Shown here: in pieces, positions 8,249-17,307 of the stretch
Position numbering within the stretch: the first letter of the stretch is position 1
Layout of the letters: each line of letters starts with the position of its first letter
Assembly: GCA_002698425.1 (NCBI GenBank)
Contig: NZXU01000119.1
Coordinates: forward strand, 38,210-102,209
DNA: 64,000 bases
Direction of reading: 5' to 3'
Source: Ahrensia sp.
GTDB taxonomy: Bacteria; Pseudomonadota; Alphaproteobacteria; Rhizobiales; Rhizobiaceae
Translations under genes and position numbers: made by a program
The notes under the pieces: model-generated
The model's database searches: none
What the model was told of the DNA's origin: nothing
Seen by the model: only the letters and a program-made list of their open reading frames with translations

Positions 8249-9340
8249 ATGCGCGAGCTGATCGCCAATCCGTACAGGGGCAGGGGGCTCGCGACGATAC
8301 CGGGCCTGCCCGACGAACCGGTCTCGACGGATATCGACACGGCGCGGGCGCTGTTTTCGAAGTGCCCGGCGGCCGAGCGGACGCCCTTGCGCGCCGCGCT
8401 GACGCTTGCCGAGGAGATTGGCGTGGGACGGATCGACCTCAAGGACGAGCGGAACCGCATGGGGCTTGGCTCCTTCAAGGCGCTTGGCGCGGCCTATGCC
8501 ATCGCCAAGATGGCGATGGTGCGGGCGAGCGGCGATGCTGTCGCCGCGCGAAACGCGCTGCACGACACGACCTTCGTGTGCGCAAGCGCCGGCAATCACG
8601 GCCTGTCCGTCGCGGCCGGTGCGCGGCTGTTCGGGGCGAAGGCCGTCATCTATATTGCCGAGACCGTGCCGGAGGGTTTTGCAGCGCGGCTGGAGGCGAA
8701 GGGCGCGACTGTCATTCGCGAAGGCGCCGACTACGACGCCAGCATGGCCGCTGCGCTTGCCGCCGGATCGGCCAATGGCTGGTTCCTGCTCTCCGACAGT
8801 TCCTGGGACGGGTATTGGGCTCCCGCGCGCGACGTGATGGAGGGGTATCTGATCATGGCTGGCGAGGTTGCCGACGCGATCGACGATCCGCCGACCCATA
8901 TCTTCCTGCAGGCGGGCGTCGGCGGGCTGGCCGCGGCCTGCACCGCCGCGGCACGGACGATATGGGGAGACGCGCCGGTCATCACGATTGTCGAGCCTGA
9001 CCGGGCCCCGGCGCTTCAGGAGAGCATACGGGCTGGGCGGCCCGTCCATGCCGGCGGGCCGGACTCCAATATGGGGCGCCTCGACTGCAAGGAACCGTCG
9101 CATCTGGCGCTGGCTTGCCTTGCCCGAAAGGCGGACTTCTTCATGACCATTGCCGACGATGAGGCGGACAGCGCGGTGGCGACGCTTGCCGGCCACGGGA
9201 TGGAGACGACGCCGTCCGGCGTTGCCGGCATCGCGGGACTCCTGCACCTCGCGCCCGAGGTGCGGGACAGGCTTGGAATTGACGGGCGGTCCCGCGTGCT
9301 CGCCTATGTCTCCGAAGGGTCGGTCGATGGCGGGGCCTGA
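8249..9340 (+). CDS. Diaminopropionate ammonia-lyase-like PLP enzyme
   Basis: A 363-residue fold-type II pyridoxal-phosphate enzyme. LKDERNRMGLGSFKALGAAYA contains the Schiff-base lysine (K77), and the glycine-rich phosphate-binding loop is seen in AGVGGLAAAC near 225. The overall pattern (NPYRG start, ASAGNHGLSVA, SDSSWDGY) matches diaminopropionate ammonia-lyase, which converts 2,3-diaminopropionate to pyruvate and ammonia. Start ATG at 8249 has AAGAG upstream. It overlaps the M24 gene by 14 bases, so the two are co-translated. Threonine dehydratase-like activity on another diamino acid cannot be excluded. Confidence 0.85.
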   Translation: MRELIANPYRGRGLATIPGLPDEPVSTDIDTARALFSKCPAAERTPLRAALTLAEEIGVGRIDLKDERNRMGLGSFKALGAAYAIAKMAMVRASGDAVAARNALHDTTFVCASAGNHGLSVAAGARLFGAKAVIYIAETVPEGFAARLEAKGATVIREGADYDASMAAALAAGSANGWFLLSDSSWDGYWAPARDVMEGYLIMAGEVADAIDDPPTHIFLQAGVGGLAAACTAAARTIWGDAPVITIVEPDRAPALQESIRAGRPVHAGGPDSNMGRLDCKEPSHLALACLARKADFFMTIADDEADSAVATLAGHGMETTPSGVAGIAGLLHLAPEVRDRLGIDGRSRVLAYVSEGSVDGGA

Positions 9341-10463
9341 CTTCCCGCGCGCCGAATATGAGAGCCGGCTGGAGACGATGCAGACGGCCATGCACGAAGC
9401 GGGCCTCGACGCGCTCTTCTTCACCAGCGAAGCCGAAATGCGCTATTTCACCGGTTTTCGCACCCAGTTCTGGCAAAGCCCGACGCGGCCCTGGTTTCTC
9501 ATCCTGCCGCGTTCCGGCATGCCGGTGGCGATCATTCCCGAAATCGGCGCGGAGCTGATGCGGTCCGCCTTTGTCGGTGAGATCCGCACATGGGCGTCGC
9601 CGCATCCAGACGATGATGGCCGGACGCTGCTCGCGGATGCGCTACGCCCCCATGCGCGCATCGGCATGATGACGGGCCGCGAGACGGCGTTGCGCATGCC
9701 TTTGGCCGATTTCGAGGGGTTGCGCGCCGATCTGGCGGGTAGCGAGTTCATCGACGCCACCGCGATGGTGCAGCGCCAGCGCATGGTCAAGTCGGAGGCG
9801 GAGATCGCCTTGATCGGCGAGATCTGTTCGATTGCTTCCAAAAGCTTCGGGGCCGCGCCGGAGCTGTTCCGGGAGGGGCAGACGCTTTCGGAGGCTTTCC
9901 GCGCGTTCAAGATCGAGCTTCTTAAGAACGGCGCTGAGGATGTCCCCTATCTTGTCGGCGGGGCCGGGCAGGGTGGCTATGGCGACGTGATCTCGCCGCC
10001 AGGCGAGATCAGGCTGGAAGCCGGCGACGTGCTGATGCTCGACACCGGCGCGACGCTGCGCGGCTATTTCTGCGATTTCGATCGAAACTTCGCGATCGGC
10101 CATGCATCGCCTGAAACGAAACAGGCCCACGATACGCTGTGGCGCGCGACCGAGGCGGCGCTGGCCGCTGCCCGGCCGGGCTCGACCTGCCGCGACCTGT
10201 TCGAGGCGATGGCTGCGATCGTCGGCGACAATGGCGGCGATGTCGGCCGCTGCGGCCACGGCATCGGCATGCAATTGACCGAGCCGCCCTCGCTGGTCGG
10301 TTTCGACGACACGGTCCTACAACCCGGCATGGTGATCACGCTGGAGCCGGGCATTCGGATCGGACCGGGCAAGATCATGGTGCATGAGGAAAATATCGTC
10401 ATCCGCGACGGCGAACCGGAATTGCTGACCCGGCGCACCCCCCGGGACCTGCCGGTAATCTGA
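9327..10463 (+). CDS. M24 family metallopeptidase / Xaa-Pro peptidase-like hydrolase
   Basis: A 378-residue pita-bread metalloenzyme with an N-terminal creatinase-like domain (MRYFTGFRTQFW). The five metal ligands of the M24 fold are all visible in the C-terminal half: two Asp in LDTGATLRGYFCDFD, His in RCGHGIGMQL, Glu in LEPGI and Glu in MVHEENI. The ATG lies inside the end of the preceding lyase gene (14-base overlap). Members of this fold include aminopeptidase P, prolidase, creatinase and the ectoine hydrolase DoeA. The pairing with a diamino-acid lyase suggests a small amino-acid derivative as substrate, but this is inference. Confidence 0.85.
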   Translation: MAGPDFPRAEYESRLETMQTAMHEAGLDALFFTSEAEMRYFTGFRTQFWQSPTRPWFLILPRSGMPVAIIPEIGAELMRSAFVGEIRTWASPHPDDDGRTLLADALRPHARIGMMTGRETALRMPLADFEGLRADLAGSEFIDATAMVQRQRMVKSEAEIALIGEICSIASKSFGAAPELFREGQTLSEAFRAFKIELLKNGAEDVPYLVGGAGQGGYGDVISPPGEIRLEAGDVLMLDTGATLRGYFCDFDRNFAIGHASPETKQAHDTLWRATEAALAAARPGSTCRDLFEAMAAIVGDNGGDVGRCGHGIGMQLTEPPSLVGFDDTVLQPGMVITLEPGIRIGPGKIMVHEENIVIRDGEPELLTRRTPRDLPVI

Positions 10464-10509
10464 TGGGGGAACGCTGGCGGACGATCCGGCATCGTCCTAG
10501 AATTTCTCC

Positions 10510-12141
10510 ATGATTCCGGATCTGCTGCAGGCGGCCGGCGGCATCGGCCTTTTTCTTCTCGGCATGCAGTTGCTGACCGACGGGCTTCGCGCGCTCGCCG
10601 GCGACCGGTTGCGCCAGGTTCTTGCCGCCTTCACCAAAAGCCCGGTGACGGGCGCGGCCACCGGCGCGGTGACGACCGCGCTGATCCAGTCGTCCAGCGC
10701 GACCACGATGATCGCCATCGGTCTCGTGGGGGCCGGGCTGATGAGCTTTCCGCACGCGTTGGGCATCATCTTCGGCGCCAATATCGGAACCACTATCACC
10801 GGCTGGCTGGTCGCGGCGCTGGGCTTCAAATTCAAGCTCGGCCTCGCCGCGATGCCGCTGGTGCTCGCCGGCGCGCTGCTTCGCGTGTTCGCATCCGGCC
10901 GTCTCGCCAGGCTCGGCCTCGGCCTTGCCGGATTCGCGCTGCTGTTCATCGGGATCGACATGATGCAGGCGGGACTGGCCGCGCTGGAAGGCATCGTCAC
11001 GCCGGATCGCTTTCCCGCCGACACGCTGCTCGGTCGTTTCGAGCTCGTGCTGATCGGCATCGCCATCACGCTCGTTACCCAGTCGTCGAGCGCCGGTGTC
11101 GCGACCGCGCTGGTCGCGCTGCATGGCGGGGCGATTTCCTTTCCCCAGGCTTGCGCGATGGTGATCGGCATGGATGTCGGCACGACGTTCAAATCAGCGA
11201 TCGTCGTGCTCGGCGGGTCCACCCAGATGCGGCGCACGGGCTATGCCCATGTGCTCTACAACCTGGCGACCGGCGTCATGGCGTTCCTCTTGTTGCCGCT
11301 CTATGTCTGGCAGGCCGGAGAGTACCTGTCCGCGGGCGGCGACGCCCAATTCGCGCTGGTCGCCTTTCACACGCTGTTCAACGCGCTTGGCGTGATCCTC
11401 GTCCTGCCTTTCACCAATCTTTTTGCCCGGTTTGTCATGCGGCTGGTGCCCGAGGAGGGCGCGAAACTCGTCGACCGCCTGGACGATCGCCTCCTTCCGA
11501 GCCCCTCAGCCGCGCTCGACGCGGCGATCGCGACGCTGCGCGGGATCGCGCTGGAACTGGCGGGCGCGATCAACGCGTTGCTTGCGCCTAACAGGACCTA
11601 TCCGCTCGATGCCACGCGGGCAGCGGAGCTGCGCGATGCGCTCGATTCCACGCGTCTGTTCATGGAGCGAATCCAGACGGACCACCGGCAGGCGGCCTTG
11701 CATACTCGCTATCTGTCCGCAGTACATGCGCTCGACCATCTGAACCGGCTGCTCGACCGGTGCGAACAACTGCAGCGGATTGTCGCTCTGCGGCCGGATC
11801 ACAGGCTGTGGCGGCTGGCGGGCCTGCTGCGCGGTCTTGCCGGGCGGATGGCGCAGAGCGGCGACATGGCGGCGCTGGCTCCGCGCTTCGACAAGCTGCG
11901 CTCGATCCTGCGCGATCAGCGCCATGTGGTCCGCGAGCGCACCATCGATTCCGCCGCCCACGGGGCGATCGGGACCGGAACGACGCTTGTCCGGCTCGAC
12001 GCGGTGCGCTGGCTGCATCGCACGGCCTACCATCTTTGGCGCATCTGCCACCATCTCGCCATCGCCTCCGGCCAGACGGCGCCGCCGGCCGCAGAGGCGG
12101 AACCTGTGGAGGAACCGGCGCTCGATCGCGAAGAGGATTAG
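10510..12141 (+). CDS. Na/Pi cotransporter family protein with PhoU-like domain
   Basis: A 543-residue inner-membrane protein of the NptA/YjbB family. Two inverted PNaS repeats are recognisable by their [12 protein letters not shown] (near 58) and [15 protein letters not shown] (near 189) motifs, with hydrophobic helices through about residue 310. The C-terminal cytoplasmic helices (about 330-520) resemble a PhoU regulatory domain. It probably moves phosphate in a sodium-coupled manner, often outward. Its stop overlaps the dinB stop by four bases, the two genes converging. Confidence 0.9.
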   Translation: MIPDLLQAAGGIGLFLLGMQLLTDGLRALAGDRLRQVLAAFTKSPVTGAATGAVTTALIQSSSATTMIAIGLVGAGLMSFPHALGIIFGANIGTTITGWLVAALGFKFKLGLAAMPLVLAGALLRVFASGRLARLGLGLAGFALLFIGIDMMQAGLAALEGIVTPDRFPADTLLGRFELVLIGIAITLVTQSSSAGVATALVALHGGAISFPQACAMVIGMDVGTTFKSAIVVLGGSTQMRRTGYAHVLYNLATGVMAFLLLPLYVWQAGEYLSAGGDAQFALVAFHTLFNALGVILVLPFTNLFARFVMRLVPEEGAKLVDRLDDRLLPSPSAALDAAIATLRGIALELAGAINALLAPNRTYPLDATRAAELRDALDSTRLFMERIQTDHRQAALHTRYLSAVHALDHLNRLLDRCEQLQRIVALRPDHRLWRLAGLLRGLAGRMAQSGDMAALAPRFDKLRSILRDQRHVVRERTIDSAAHGAIGTGTTLVRLDAVRWLHRTAYHLWRICHHLAIASGQTAPPAAEAEPVEEPALDREED

Positions 12142-13436
12142 CTCTCCTGATCGCGTTGCGGCTTGCCGCGGCTGCCGGTCTGGAACGTGTAGCCCGTCTC
12201 GACCGATTTCGAGCCGTATTTCGCCCGCACCTTGTCCATGGCCGCTTCCGCGAGCGCGCGGCGCGTCGCATCCGTGTCGACAAGGTCTGACGGGTCGGCC
12301 ATGGCGTCATGGGCGAGATCGGATACGCCGACGCCGAGCAGGCGGAACTGGGTGCCGTCCAGCTCCTTTTCCAGCATCGGCCGGGCGGTGCGGAAGATGC
12401 GGTCGGCGAGCTGAGTGCGGTCGGAGAGCTGGCGGTTGCGGGTGCGGATGCGAAACTGCCGGTCCTTCAACTTCAGGACCACGGTGCGCCCGGCGAGGTC
12501 GGACGCCTTGAGCCGTTCCGACACCTTTTCCGACAGGGCGCGCAACACCGGCACAAGCTCGGCCGCGGTCGCATAATCCTCGTTGAATGTGGTTTCCGCC
12601 GAGATGCTCTTCGCCTCATGCTCGACATGCACCATCCGGTCGTCCTGACCGCGCGACAGATGGTAGAGCCGACGGCCCATGACGCCGTAGCGCTTCATCA
12701 GCGCCGTTTCTTCCATGGTTTGCAACTGGCCGATGGTGCGGATGCCGTCCTTCTCCAGCGTCGCGGCGAAGGCTTTGCCGACGCCCCAGATCATCGTCAC
12801 CGGCTTGTCGCGGAGGAAGGCCAGCGCCTCGGCGCGGCCGATCACCGAGAAACCGCGCGGTTTTTCTAGATCCGAGGCGACCTTGGCGAGGAACTTGCAG
12901 TAGGACAACCCGACCGAGACGGTGATGCCGATCTCGTCCTCGACGCGCCTGGCGAATTTCGCCAGTACGCGGGCCGGGGTGTCGCGGTGCAGTTTCGCTG
13001 TGCCGGTCAGGTCGAGAAAGGCCTCGTCGATGGAGATCGGCTCGACCAGCGGCGTCAGGGCGCGCATCATTTCCCGGACTTCCCTGCCGACGCGGGCATA
13101 TTTCTCCATGTCCGGCTTGATCACGATGGCGTCCGGACAGGCGTCGAGCGCCTTGAACATCGGCATGGCCGAGCGAACGCCGTTGATCCGCGCGATGTAG
13201 CAGCAGGTCGAGACGACACCGCGTTTTCCTCCGCCGACGATCACCGGCTTGTCGCGCAGTTCCGGATTGTCGCGCTTTTCCACCGAAGCATAGAAGGCGT
13301 CGCAGTCGATGTGGGCGATCGACAGCGCGTCCAGTTCGGCGTGCCGCGCGACACGCGGGCTGCCGCAGGCGCGGCAGCGCCTGTCCGCGCCGGCAAGCGG
13401 GGCGAGACAATCGCGGCAGAAGCCGGAGCCGGACAT
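12138..13436 (-). CDS. dinB: DNA polymerase IV (DinB) with N-terminal zinc-finger
   Basis: Y-family translesion polymerase. Catalytic acidic residues appear in [11 protein letters not shown] and [11 protein letters not shown]; palm, helix-hairpin-helix ([19 protein letters not shown]) and little-finger domains follow in order. Before the polymerase there is a four-cysteine segment (C7, C10, C21, C24 from this start), a zinc-ribbon-like extension seen in some rhizobial DinB proteins. Start codons are also possible at 13454 and 13466, but the latter lies inside the LexA box, so 13436 is preferred. The operator just upstream places the gene in the SOS regulon. Confidence 0.92.
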   Translation of the reverse strand: MSGSGFCRDCLAPLAGADRRCRACGSPRVARHAELDALSIAHIDCDAFYASVEKRDNPELRDKPVIVGGGKRGVVSTCCYIARINGVRSAMPMFKALDACPDAIVIKPDMEKYARVGREVREMMRALTPLVEPISIDEAFLDLTGTAKLHRDTPARVLAKFARRVEDEIGITVSVGLSYCKFLAKVASDLEKPRGFSVIGRAEALAFLRDKPVTMIWGVGKAFAATLEKDGIRTIGQLQTMEETALMKRYGVMGRRLYHLSRGQDDRMVHVEHEAKSISAETTFNEDYATAAELVPVLRALSEKVSERLKASDLAGRTVVLKLKDRQFRIRTRNRQLSDRTQLADRIFRTARPMLEKELDGTQFRLLGVGVSDLAHDAMADPSDLVDTDATRRALAEAAMDKVRAKYGSKSVETGYTFQTGSRGKPQRDQES

Positions 13437-13460
13437 GTTGACAGTTGCTGTCATCGATGA

Positions 13461-13475
13461 GAACATATCATGAAC
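13461..13475 (-). promoter_or_regulatory. LexA (SOS) operator of dinB
   Basis: The plus strand reads GAACATATCATGAAC, that is GTTC-N7-GTTC on the coding strand of dinB. This direct repeat is the established LexA binding site of alphaproteobacteria. It ends 24 bases before the preferred dinB start. The box lies between divergent genes, so it might also affect the GNAT gene at 13528, although that gene is not a known SOS target. Confidence 0.85.
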
Positions 13476-13527
13476 AAGTGGCGCGTAACAGCGCTGCCGG
13501 AAGTTACCATCAAGCCGGAGGGGCGTC

Positions 13528-14106
13528 ATGGCAAAGTTGGACGTGGTTCCGCTGTGCGCCGATCACTGGCCGGATTTCGAGGCGCTGTTCGGCAGGCAGG
13601 GCGCCTGCTACGGTTGCTGGTGTACCTATTTCCGGCTGGCGCCGAAATTGCGCAAGACCAATTCCGCCGAAGACAACAAGGCCTTCATCCGCGCCCGAAT
13701 CGAATCGGGGCCGCCGCCGGGGCTTCTCGGTTATCTCGATGGCGAGCCCGTCGCCTGGATGCAGATCGGCCCGCGCGCCGACGTGCCGCAATTCAACAAT
13801 GCCGGCAGGGTCTGCGCACCGCTAGAAGACGGGCCGGCGGAGGACGAGCGTGTCTGGGCGATTTCCTGCTTCTTCATCAAGTCCGCGGTGCGAGGGCAGG
13901 GTCTCTCGCACGCCATGGTCGCTGCAGGGATCGATTATGCGCGCGAGCAGGGAGCGCGGATGCTCGAGGCCTGTCCGATCGATCACGCGAAACAGGCGAA
14001 ATCGGTCGGCCTCTTTGTCGGCTCGACGCGCGTCTTCGACCAGGCGGGATTCGGGGAGGTGGCTTTGCGCAAGCCGGGCAGACCGCTGATGCGGCTGGCG
14101 CTTTGA
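13528..14106 (+). CDS. GNAT family N-acetyltransferase
   Basis: A 192-residue protein. The acetyl-CoA binding motif is visible as [26 protein letters not shown] near 115-145 (R/Q-x-x-G-x-G/A type). The N-terminus carries an unusual cysteine- and aromatic-rich segment, [13 protein letters not shown]. This version is widespread among soil bacteria; the substrate is unknown. The ATG is preceded by GGAGGGG. It diverges from dinB and is tail-to-tail with the HAD gene. Confidence 0.82.
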   Translation: MAKLDVVPLCADHWPDFEALFGRQGACYGCWCTYFRLAPKLRKTNSAEDNKAFIRARIESGPPPGLLGYLDGEPVAWMQIGPRADVPQFNNAGRVCAPLEDGPAEDERVWAISCFFIKSAVRGQGLSHAMVAAGIDYAREQGARMLEACPIDHAKQAKSVGLFVGSTRVFDQAGFGEVALRKPGRPLMRLAL

Positions 14107-14111
14107 TGCGA

Positions 14112-14789
14112 TCAGCGGGCGCGTTCGGCCAGGAAATCCGTGATGGCCTGCGCCGCCGTGGGCCAGTCCTCGACGCTGGTCACGCCGTCCGGCATGGCCG
14201 GCAGATGCGGGCGTAGCGGCGCATAGGCCATCATCTGCAGGGCGAGCGCGCCGGGCACGGTTTCTAGCACGGAGATGTGGTTCGGCGGCAGGTCGTCGAT
14301 GAAGGCGACAGGTTTGCCGGGATGATGGCGCATCAATTCCGCCAGCGCTTCGCCCTTGGCGGCTCTGGTGGCGATCATCGGATGGGTAAAGCCATGACTG
14401 TCGAGCAGGGCGCGGCGGCGCGCATGATGATGCGGCGGCATGGCGGTCAGGAAGACGATGTCGGCGTCGTGTGTCCGTTCGAGGTCTGCGAGCGTGTCGA
14501 GCGCGCCGGCCACCGGTTTCTGCCAGGTGTCATGCTCCCCGAAGAACCGTTCGAGAAAATCGGAAACTGTCTCTTTTTCAGAAGCTTGTCCTGTTTCCTT
14601 GAAGTAGACATTGCCGGTCAGGCGAAACGAGGTCGGCCGGTATTCATGGCCGTGGCTTTCCAGGAAGGCCATGAAAGGGGCGACGAATTCCAGCACAACC
14701 TCGTCGATATCGGCGACGATCAGTGGCCGGTCGGAGCGGGCCAGCGCTTCGATGCGGGCGCGTTCCTGCGGCGTCACGTCGACAGCCAT
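14112..14789 (-). CDS. HAD-superfamily phosphatase-like protein
   Basis: A 225-residue protein. Motif I, VADIDEVVLEF, supplies the DxD pair (D27, D29); motif II is FLTAMPPHHHARR and motif III/IV lies in AFIDDLPPNHI. Together they indicate a haloacid-dehalogenase type hydrolase. The substrate is unknown. The start overlaps the end of the DUF3572 gene by 16 bases, so the two are probably one operon. Confidence 0.75.
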   Translation of the reverse strand: MAVDVTPQERARIEALARSDRPLIVADIDEVVLEFVAPFMAFLESHGHEYRPTSFRLTGNVYFKETGQASEKETVSDFLERFFGEHDTWQKPVAGALDTLADLERTHDADIVFLTAMPPHHHARRRALLDSHGFTHPMIATRAAKGEALAELMRHHPGKPVAFIDDLPPNHISVLETVPGALALQMMAYAPLRPHLPAMPDGVTSVEDWPTAAQAITDFLAERAR

Positions 14790-15082
14790 TCATCGCCCGG
14801 ATTGCCGAGCAGTTCCTCGCGCGCATGTTGCACGAGATCCGGGTCCGTCTCGGTCTCGTTGCAGAAGGCCATCAGGCTCGGCTCATGGGCGAGCAGGAAA
14901 TCGAGCACTCCGGCGAGAAAGCCCGGTTCGGCCGCCGCGTGCCGGATCTGACCGGCCTCGATGCCGGTCAGCGCCAGGAAGCGGTTCAGCATGTCCTCAT
15001 TGCCCGCGATCCAGCCGAGCGCCGTCACGGCTACCGCTTCCGGGCCGGTTTCGCCTGTTTCCTCGGTCATTTCCCCGTCCAT
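14774..15082 (-). CDS. DUF3572 family protein
   Basis: A 102-residue, acidic, helical, soluble protein. The segment AVTALGWIAGNEDMLNRFLALTGI and the following FLAGVLDFLLAHE are typical of DUF3572, an alphaproteobacterial family without known function that is often found next to divK. Here divK starts about 100 bases away on the other strand. An alternative start five codons in is possible. Confidence 0.8.
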   Translation of the reverse strand: MDGEMTEETGETGPEAVAVTALGWIAGNEDMLNRFLALTGIEAGQIRHAAAEPGFLAGVLDFLLAHEPSLMAFCNETETDPDLVQHAREELLGNPGDEWLST

Positions 15083-15184
15083 TCGCTCTTTTTCAAGGGA
15101 ATCGCGTTATAGCTTCGGATGAAGGCAAAAACGACACCGGATTCGGCGCAGGCGCCGGCTTCCGAGCAGGGTCGGGAGAGACAG

Positions 15185-15556
15185 ATGGCAAAGACGGTCA
15201 TGATCGTCGAGGACAATGAGCTCAACATGAAGCTCTTTCGCGATCTCATCGAGGCCAGCGGCTATGATACGGTGCGCACCCGCAACGGGTTGGAGGCGCT
15301 CGATCTCGCTCGCGCGCACCGCCCGGACCTGATCCTGATGGACATCCAGCTTCCCGAGGTCTCCGGCCTCGACGTGACGCGCTGGCTGAAGGACGATGAC
15401 GACCTGCACACGATCCCGGTGATCGCCGTCACCGCCTTCGCGATGAAGGGCGACGAGGAGCGGATCCGTCAGGGCGGCTGCGAGGGTTACATCTCGAAAC
15501 CGATTTCCGTTCCTAAATTTATCGAAACCATTAAGTCGTATCTTGGCGACGCTTGA
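15185..15556 (+). CDS. divK: DivK, single-domain cell-cycle response regulator
   Basis: A 123-residue stand-alone receiver domain. Acidic pocket E9/D10, phosphorylation site D53 in LMDIQLP, T83 in VTAF and K105 in ISKPIS are all present. In Caulobacter and rhizobia DivK links the kinases DivJ and PleC to CtrA control of division and polarity. The ATG at 15185 follows GGGAGAG; an upstream in-frame ATG at 15119 would add 22 non-homologous residues. pleD follows 21 bases later, the usual pairing. Confidence 0.95.
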   Translation: MAKTVMIVEDNELNMKLFRDLIEASGYDTVRTRNGLEALDLARAHRPDLILMDIQLPEVSGLDVTRWLKDDDDLHTIPVIAVTAFAMKGDEERIRQGGCEGYISKPISVPKFIETIKSYLGDA

Positions 15557-15577
15557 ACCGGAACAGGATAGCGTCCA

Positions 15578-16954
15578 ATGACCGCGCGTATACTGGTAGT
15601 TGACGACATCGAGGCGAACCGCGATCTGCTCGAGACGCGGCTGACCGCGGAATATTTCAACGTCATTACGGCCAGCGACGGGCAGGAAGCGCTGAGCATC
15701 TGCGCCGAAACGCCGGTCGATCTTGTGCTGCTAGACATCATGATGCCGGGGGTCGACGGGTTCGAGGTCTGCGAGCAGCTCAAGGCCAATGCCGCGACCT
15801 GTCATATCCCGGTTGTCATCGTCACCGCGCTTGACGAGATGGCCGACCGCGTCCGCGGCCTGCAGGCCGGGGCCGACGATTTCCTGACCAAGCCGGTCGA
15901 CGAAATGCAATTGCTGGCGCGAGTCAAGAGCCTGTTGCGCCTGAAGATGCTGACCGACGAATTGCGCCTGCGCGCGGTGACCGCCCGCGACATCGGGCTC
16001 GATACGCTGCTCAGCGACAAGGGCGACGAGGGCCGGGCGAAACCGAAAGTCCTGGTTGTTGACGAGCGGGAATCTTCCTTCGAGCGTCTGGTGAAGCCGC
16101 TGCGCAAGAATTTCGAGATCGTCCACGCGGCCGAGCCGCAATCCGCCGTCATGACGGCTGCTGAGGGCGATTTCGACTGCGTCTTCGTCACGGCGCGGTT
16201 CACGGAATTCGACGCATTGCGCATCTGCTCGCAATTGCGTTCGCTCGACCGCACGCGCTTCGTGCCGATCATCCTGGTTGCCGAGACCGATGATGACGAT
16301 CTGGTCAAGCGCGGGCTGGAGCTGGGCGTGAACGACTATATCGTCCGCCCCGTCGATCCCAACGAACTGACCGCGCGGCTGCGCACCCAGGTCCGCCGCA
16401 AGCGTTACCATGACAGCCTGCGCGACAATGTCGCCGCTTCGATCGAGCTCGCGGTCACCGACGGCCTGACCGGGCTGCATAATCGCCGCTATCTCGATAC
16501 GCATCTGGAAACGCTTGTCGCCCGTGCGCTCAATCGCGACAAGCAATTGTCGCTGCTGATCACCGACATCGACCGGTTCAAGGATGTCAACGACACGCAT
16601 GGCCACGATGCCGGCGACGACGTGCTGCGCGAATTCGCGCGGCGCCTGCGCATCAATGTGCGCGGCATGGATCTCGCCTGCCGCTATGGCGGCGAGGAAT
16701 TCGTCATCGTCATGCCGGACACGCCGCCGCACGTTGCCGCCGAGGTCGCCGAGCGCCTGCGCGCCCAGATCGAATCGGACGGCTTTTCCATCGAGAACGG
16801 CGCGCGGTCGATCGAGGTTACGGTCAGCGTCGGCGTCACCAGCCTGATCCAGTCCGAGGCCGAGACCGCCAAGGCGCTGCTCAAACGCGCCGACGAGGCG
16901 CTCTACGAAGCCAAGCAGACCGGCCGCAACCGCGTCGTCTCCAAGGCCGCCTGA
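15578..16954 (+). CDS. pleD: PleD, response regulator diguanylate cyclase
   Basis: A 458-residue protein with the order REC-REC-GGDEF. The first receiver has D9/D10 and phospho-acceptor D53. The second (about 155-275) lacks an acceptor Asp at the equivalent strand (DCVFVTARF), the adaptor role described for PleD. The cyclase domain has an intact RYGGEEF near 370, preceded five residues earlier by RGMD, the RxxD inhibitory site for product feedback. It converts GTP to c-di-GMP at the pole during differentiation. Likely co-transcribed with divK. Confidence 0.95.
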   Translation: MTARILVVDDIEANRDLLETRLTAEYFNVITASDGQEALSICAETPVDLVLLDIMMPGVDGFEVCEQLKANAATCHIPVVIVTALDEMADRVRGLQAGADDFLTKPVDEMQLLARVKSLLRLKMLTDELRLRAVTARDIGLDTLLSDKGDEGRAKPKVLVVDERESSFERLVKPLRKNFEIVHAAEPQSAVMTAAEGDFDCVFVTARFTEFDALRICSQLRSLDRTRFVPIILVAETDDDDLVKRGLELGVNDYIVRPVDPNELTARLRTQVRRKRYHDSLRDNVAASIELAVTDGLTGLHNRRYLDTHLETLVARALNRDKQLSLLITDIDRFKDVNDTHGHDAGDDVLREFARRLRINVRGMDLACRYGGEEFVIVMPDTPPHVAAEVAERLRAQIESDGFSIENGARSIEVTVSVGVTSLIQSEAETAKALLKRADEALYEAKQTGRNRVVSKAA

Positions 16955-16965
16955 GCCTCACAGCC

Positions 16966-16998
16966 AATAAAAAACCGCCGGTCTTGCGAGCGGCGGTT
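16966..16998 (-). terminator. Rho-independent terminator of rpmG (possibly bidirectional)
   Basis: AACCGCCG (16973-16980) pairs with CGGCGGTT (16991-16998) around a 10-base loop. On the minus strand the stem is followed by TTTTTTATT, the standard U-run, so it ends the rpmG transcript. As it also lies just after pleD, the hairpin may slow plus-strand transcription, although that side lacks a T-run. Confidence 0.8.
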
Positions 16999-17023
16999 CC
17001 CGGTTAGCTTGGATGGCGCGATC

Positions 17024-17191
17024 TTACTTGATCTTCGCTTCCTTGAACTCGACATGCTTCTTGGCAATCGGGTCGTATTTGGTCTTCACCATCTTCTCGG
17101 TGAAGGTACGGCTGTTTTTCTTCGTGACATAGAAGAAGCCGGTGTCCGCCGTGGACAGCAGTTTGATCTTGATCGTCGTGGCCTTTGCCAT
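17024..17191 (-). CDS. rpmG: 50S ribosomal protein L33
   Basis: A 55-residue basic protein beginning [20 protein letters not shown] and ending EFKEAKIK. It matches bacterial L33 in length and sequence and is of the cysteine-free type, so it should not depend on zinc. It is part of the large ribosomal subunit near the E site. It lies at the end of the minus-strand run topA-rnr-DUF983-Nudix and is followed by a clear terminator. Confidence 0.95.
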   Translation of the reverse strand: MAKATTIKIKLLSTADTGFFYVTKKNSRTFTEKMVKTKYDPIAKKHVEFKEAKIK

Positions 17192-17307
17192 GGTCTTACC
17201 TGTCTTTTTCTGAGGGCGAGCCGAAACGGATCACTGGAAAAGACCGCCGGCGAATTTGCGCGGAACTTATGGATTACGCGCCAAAAGTCAAGCGTCTCCG
17301 GCGGCGA

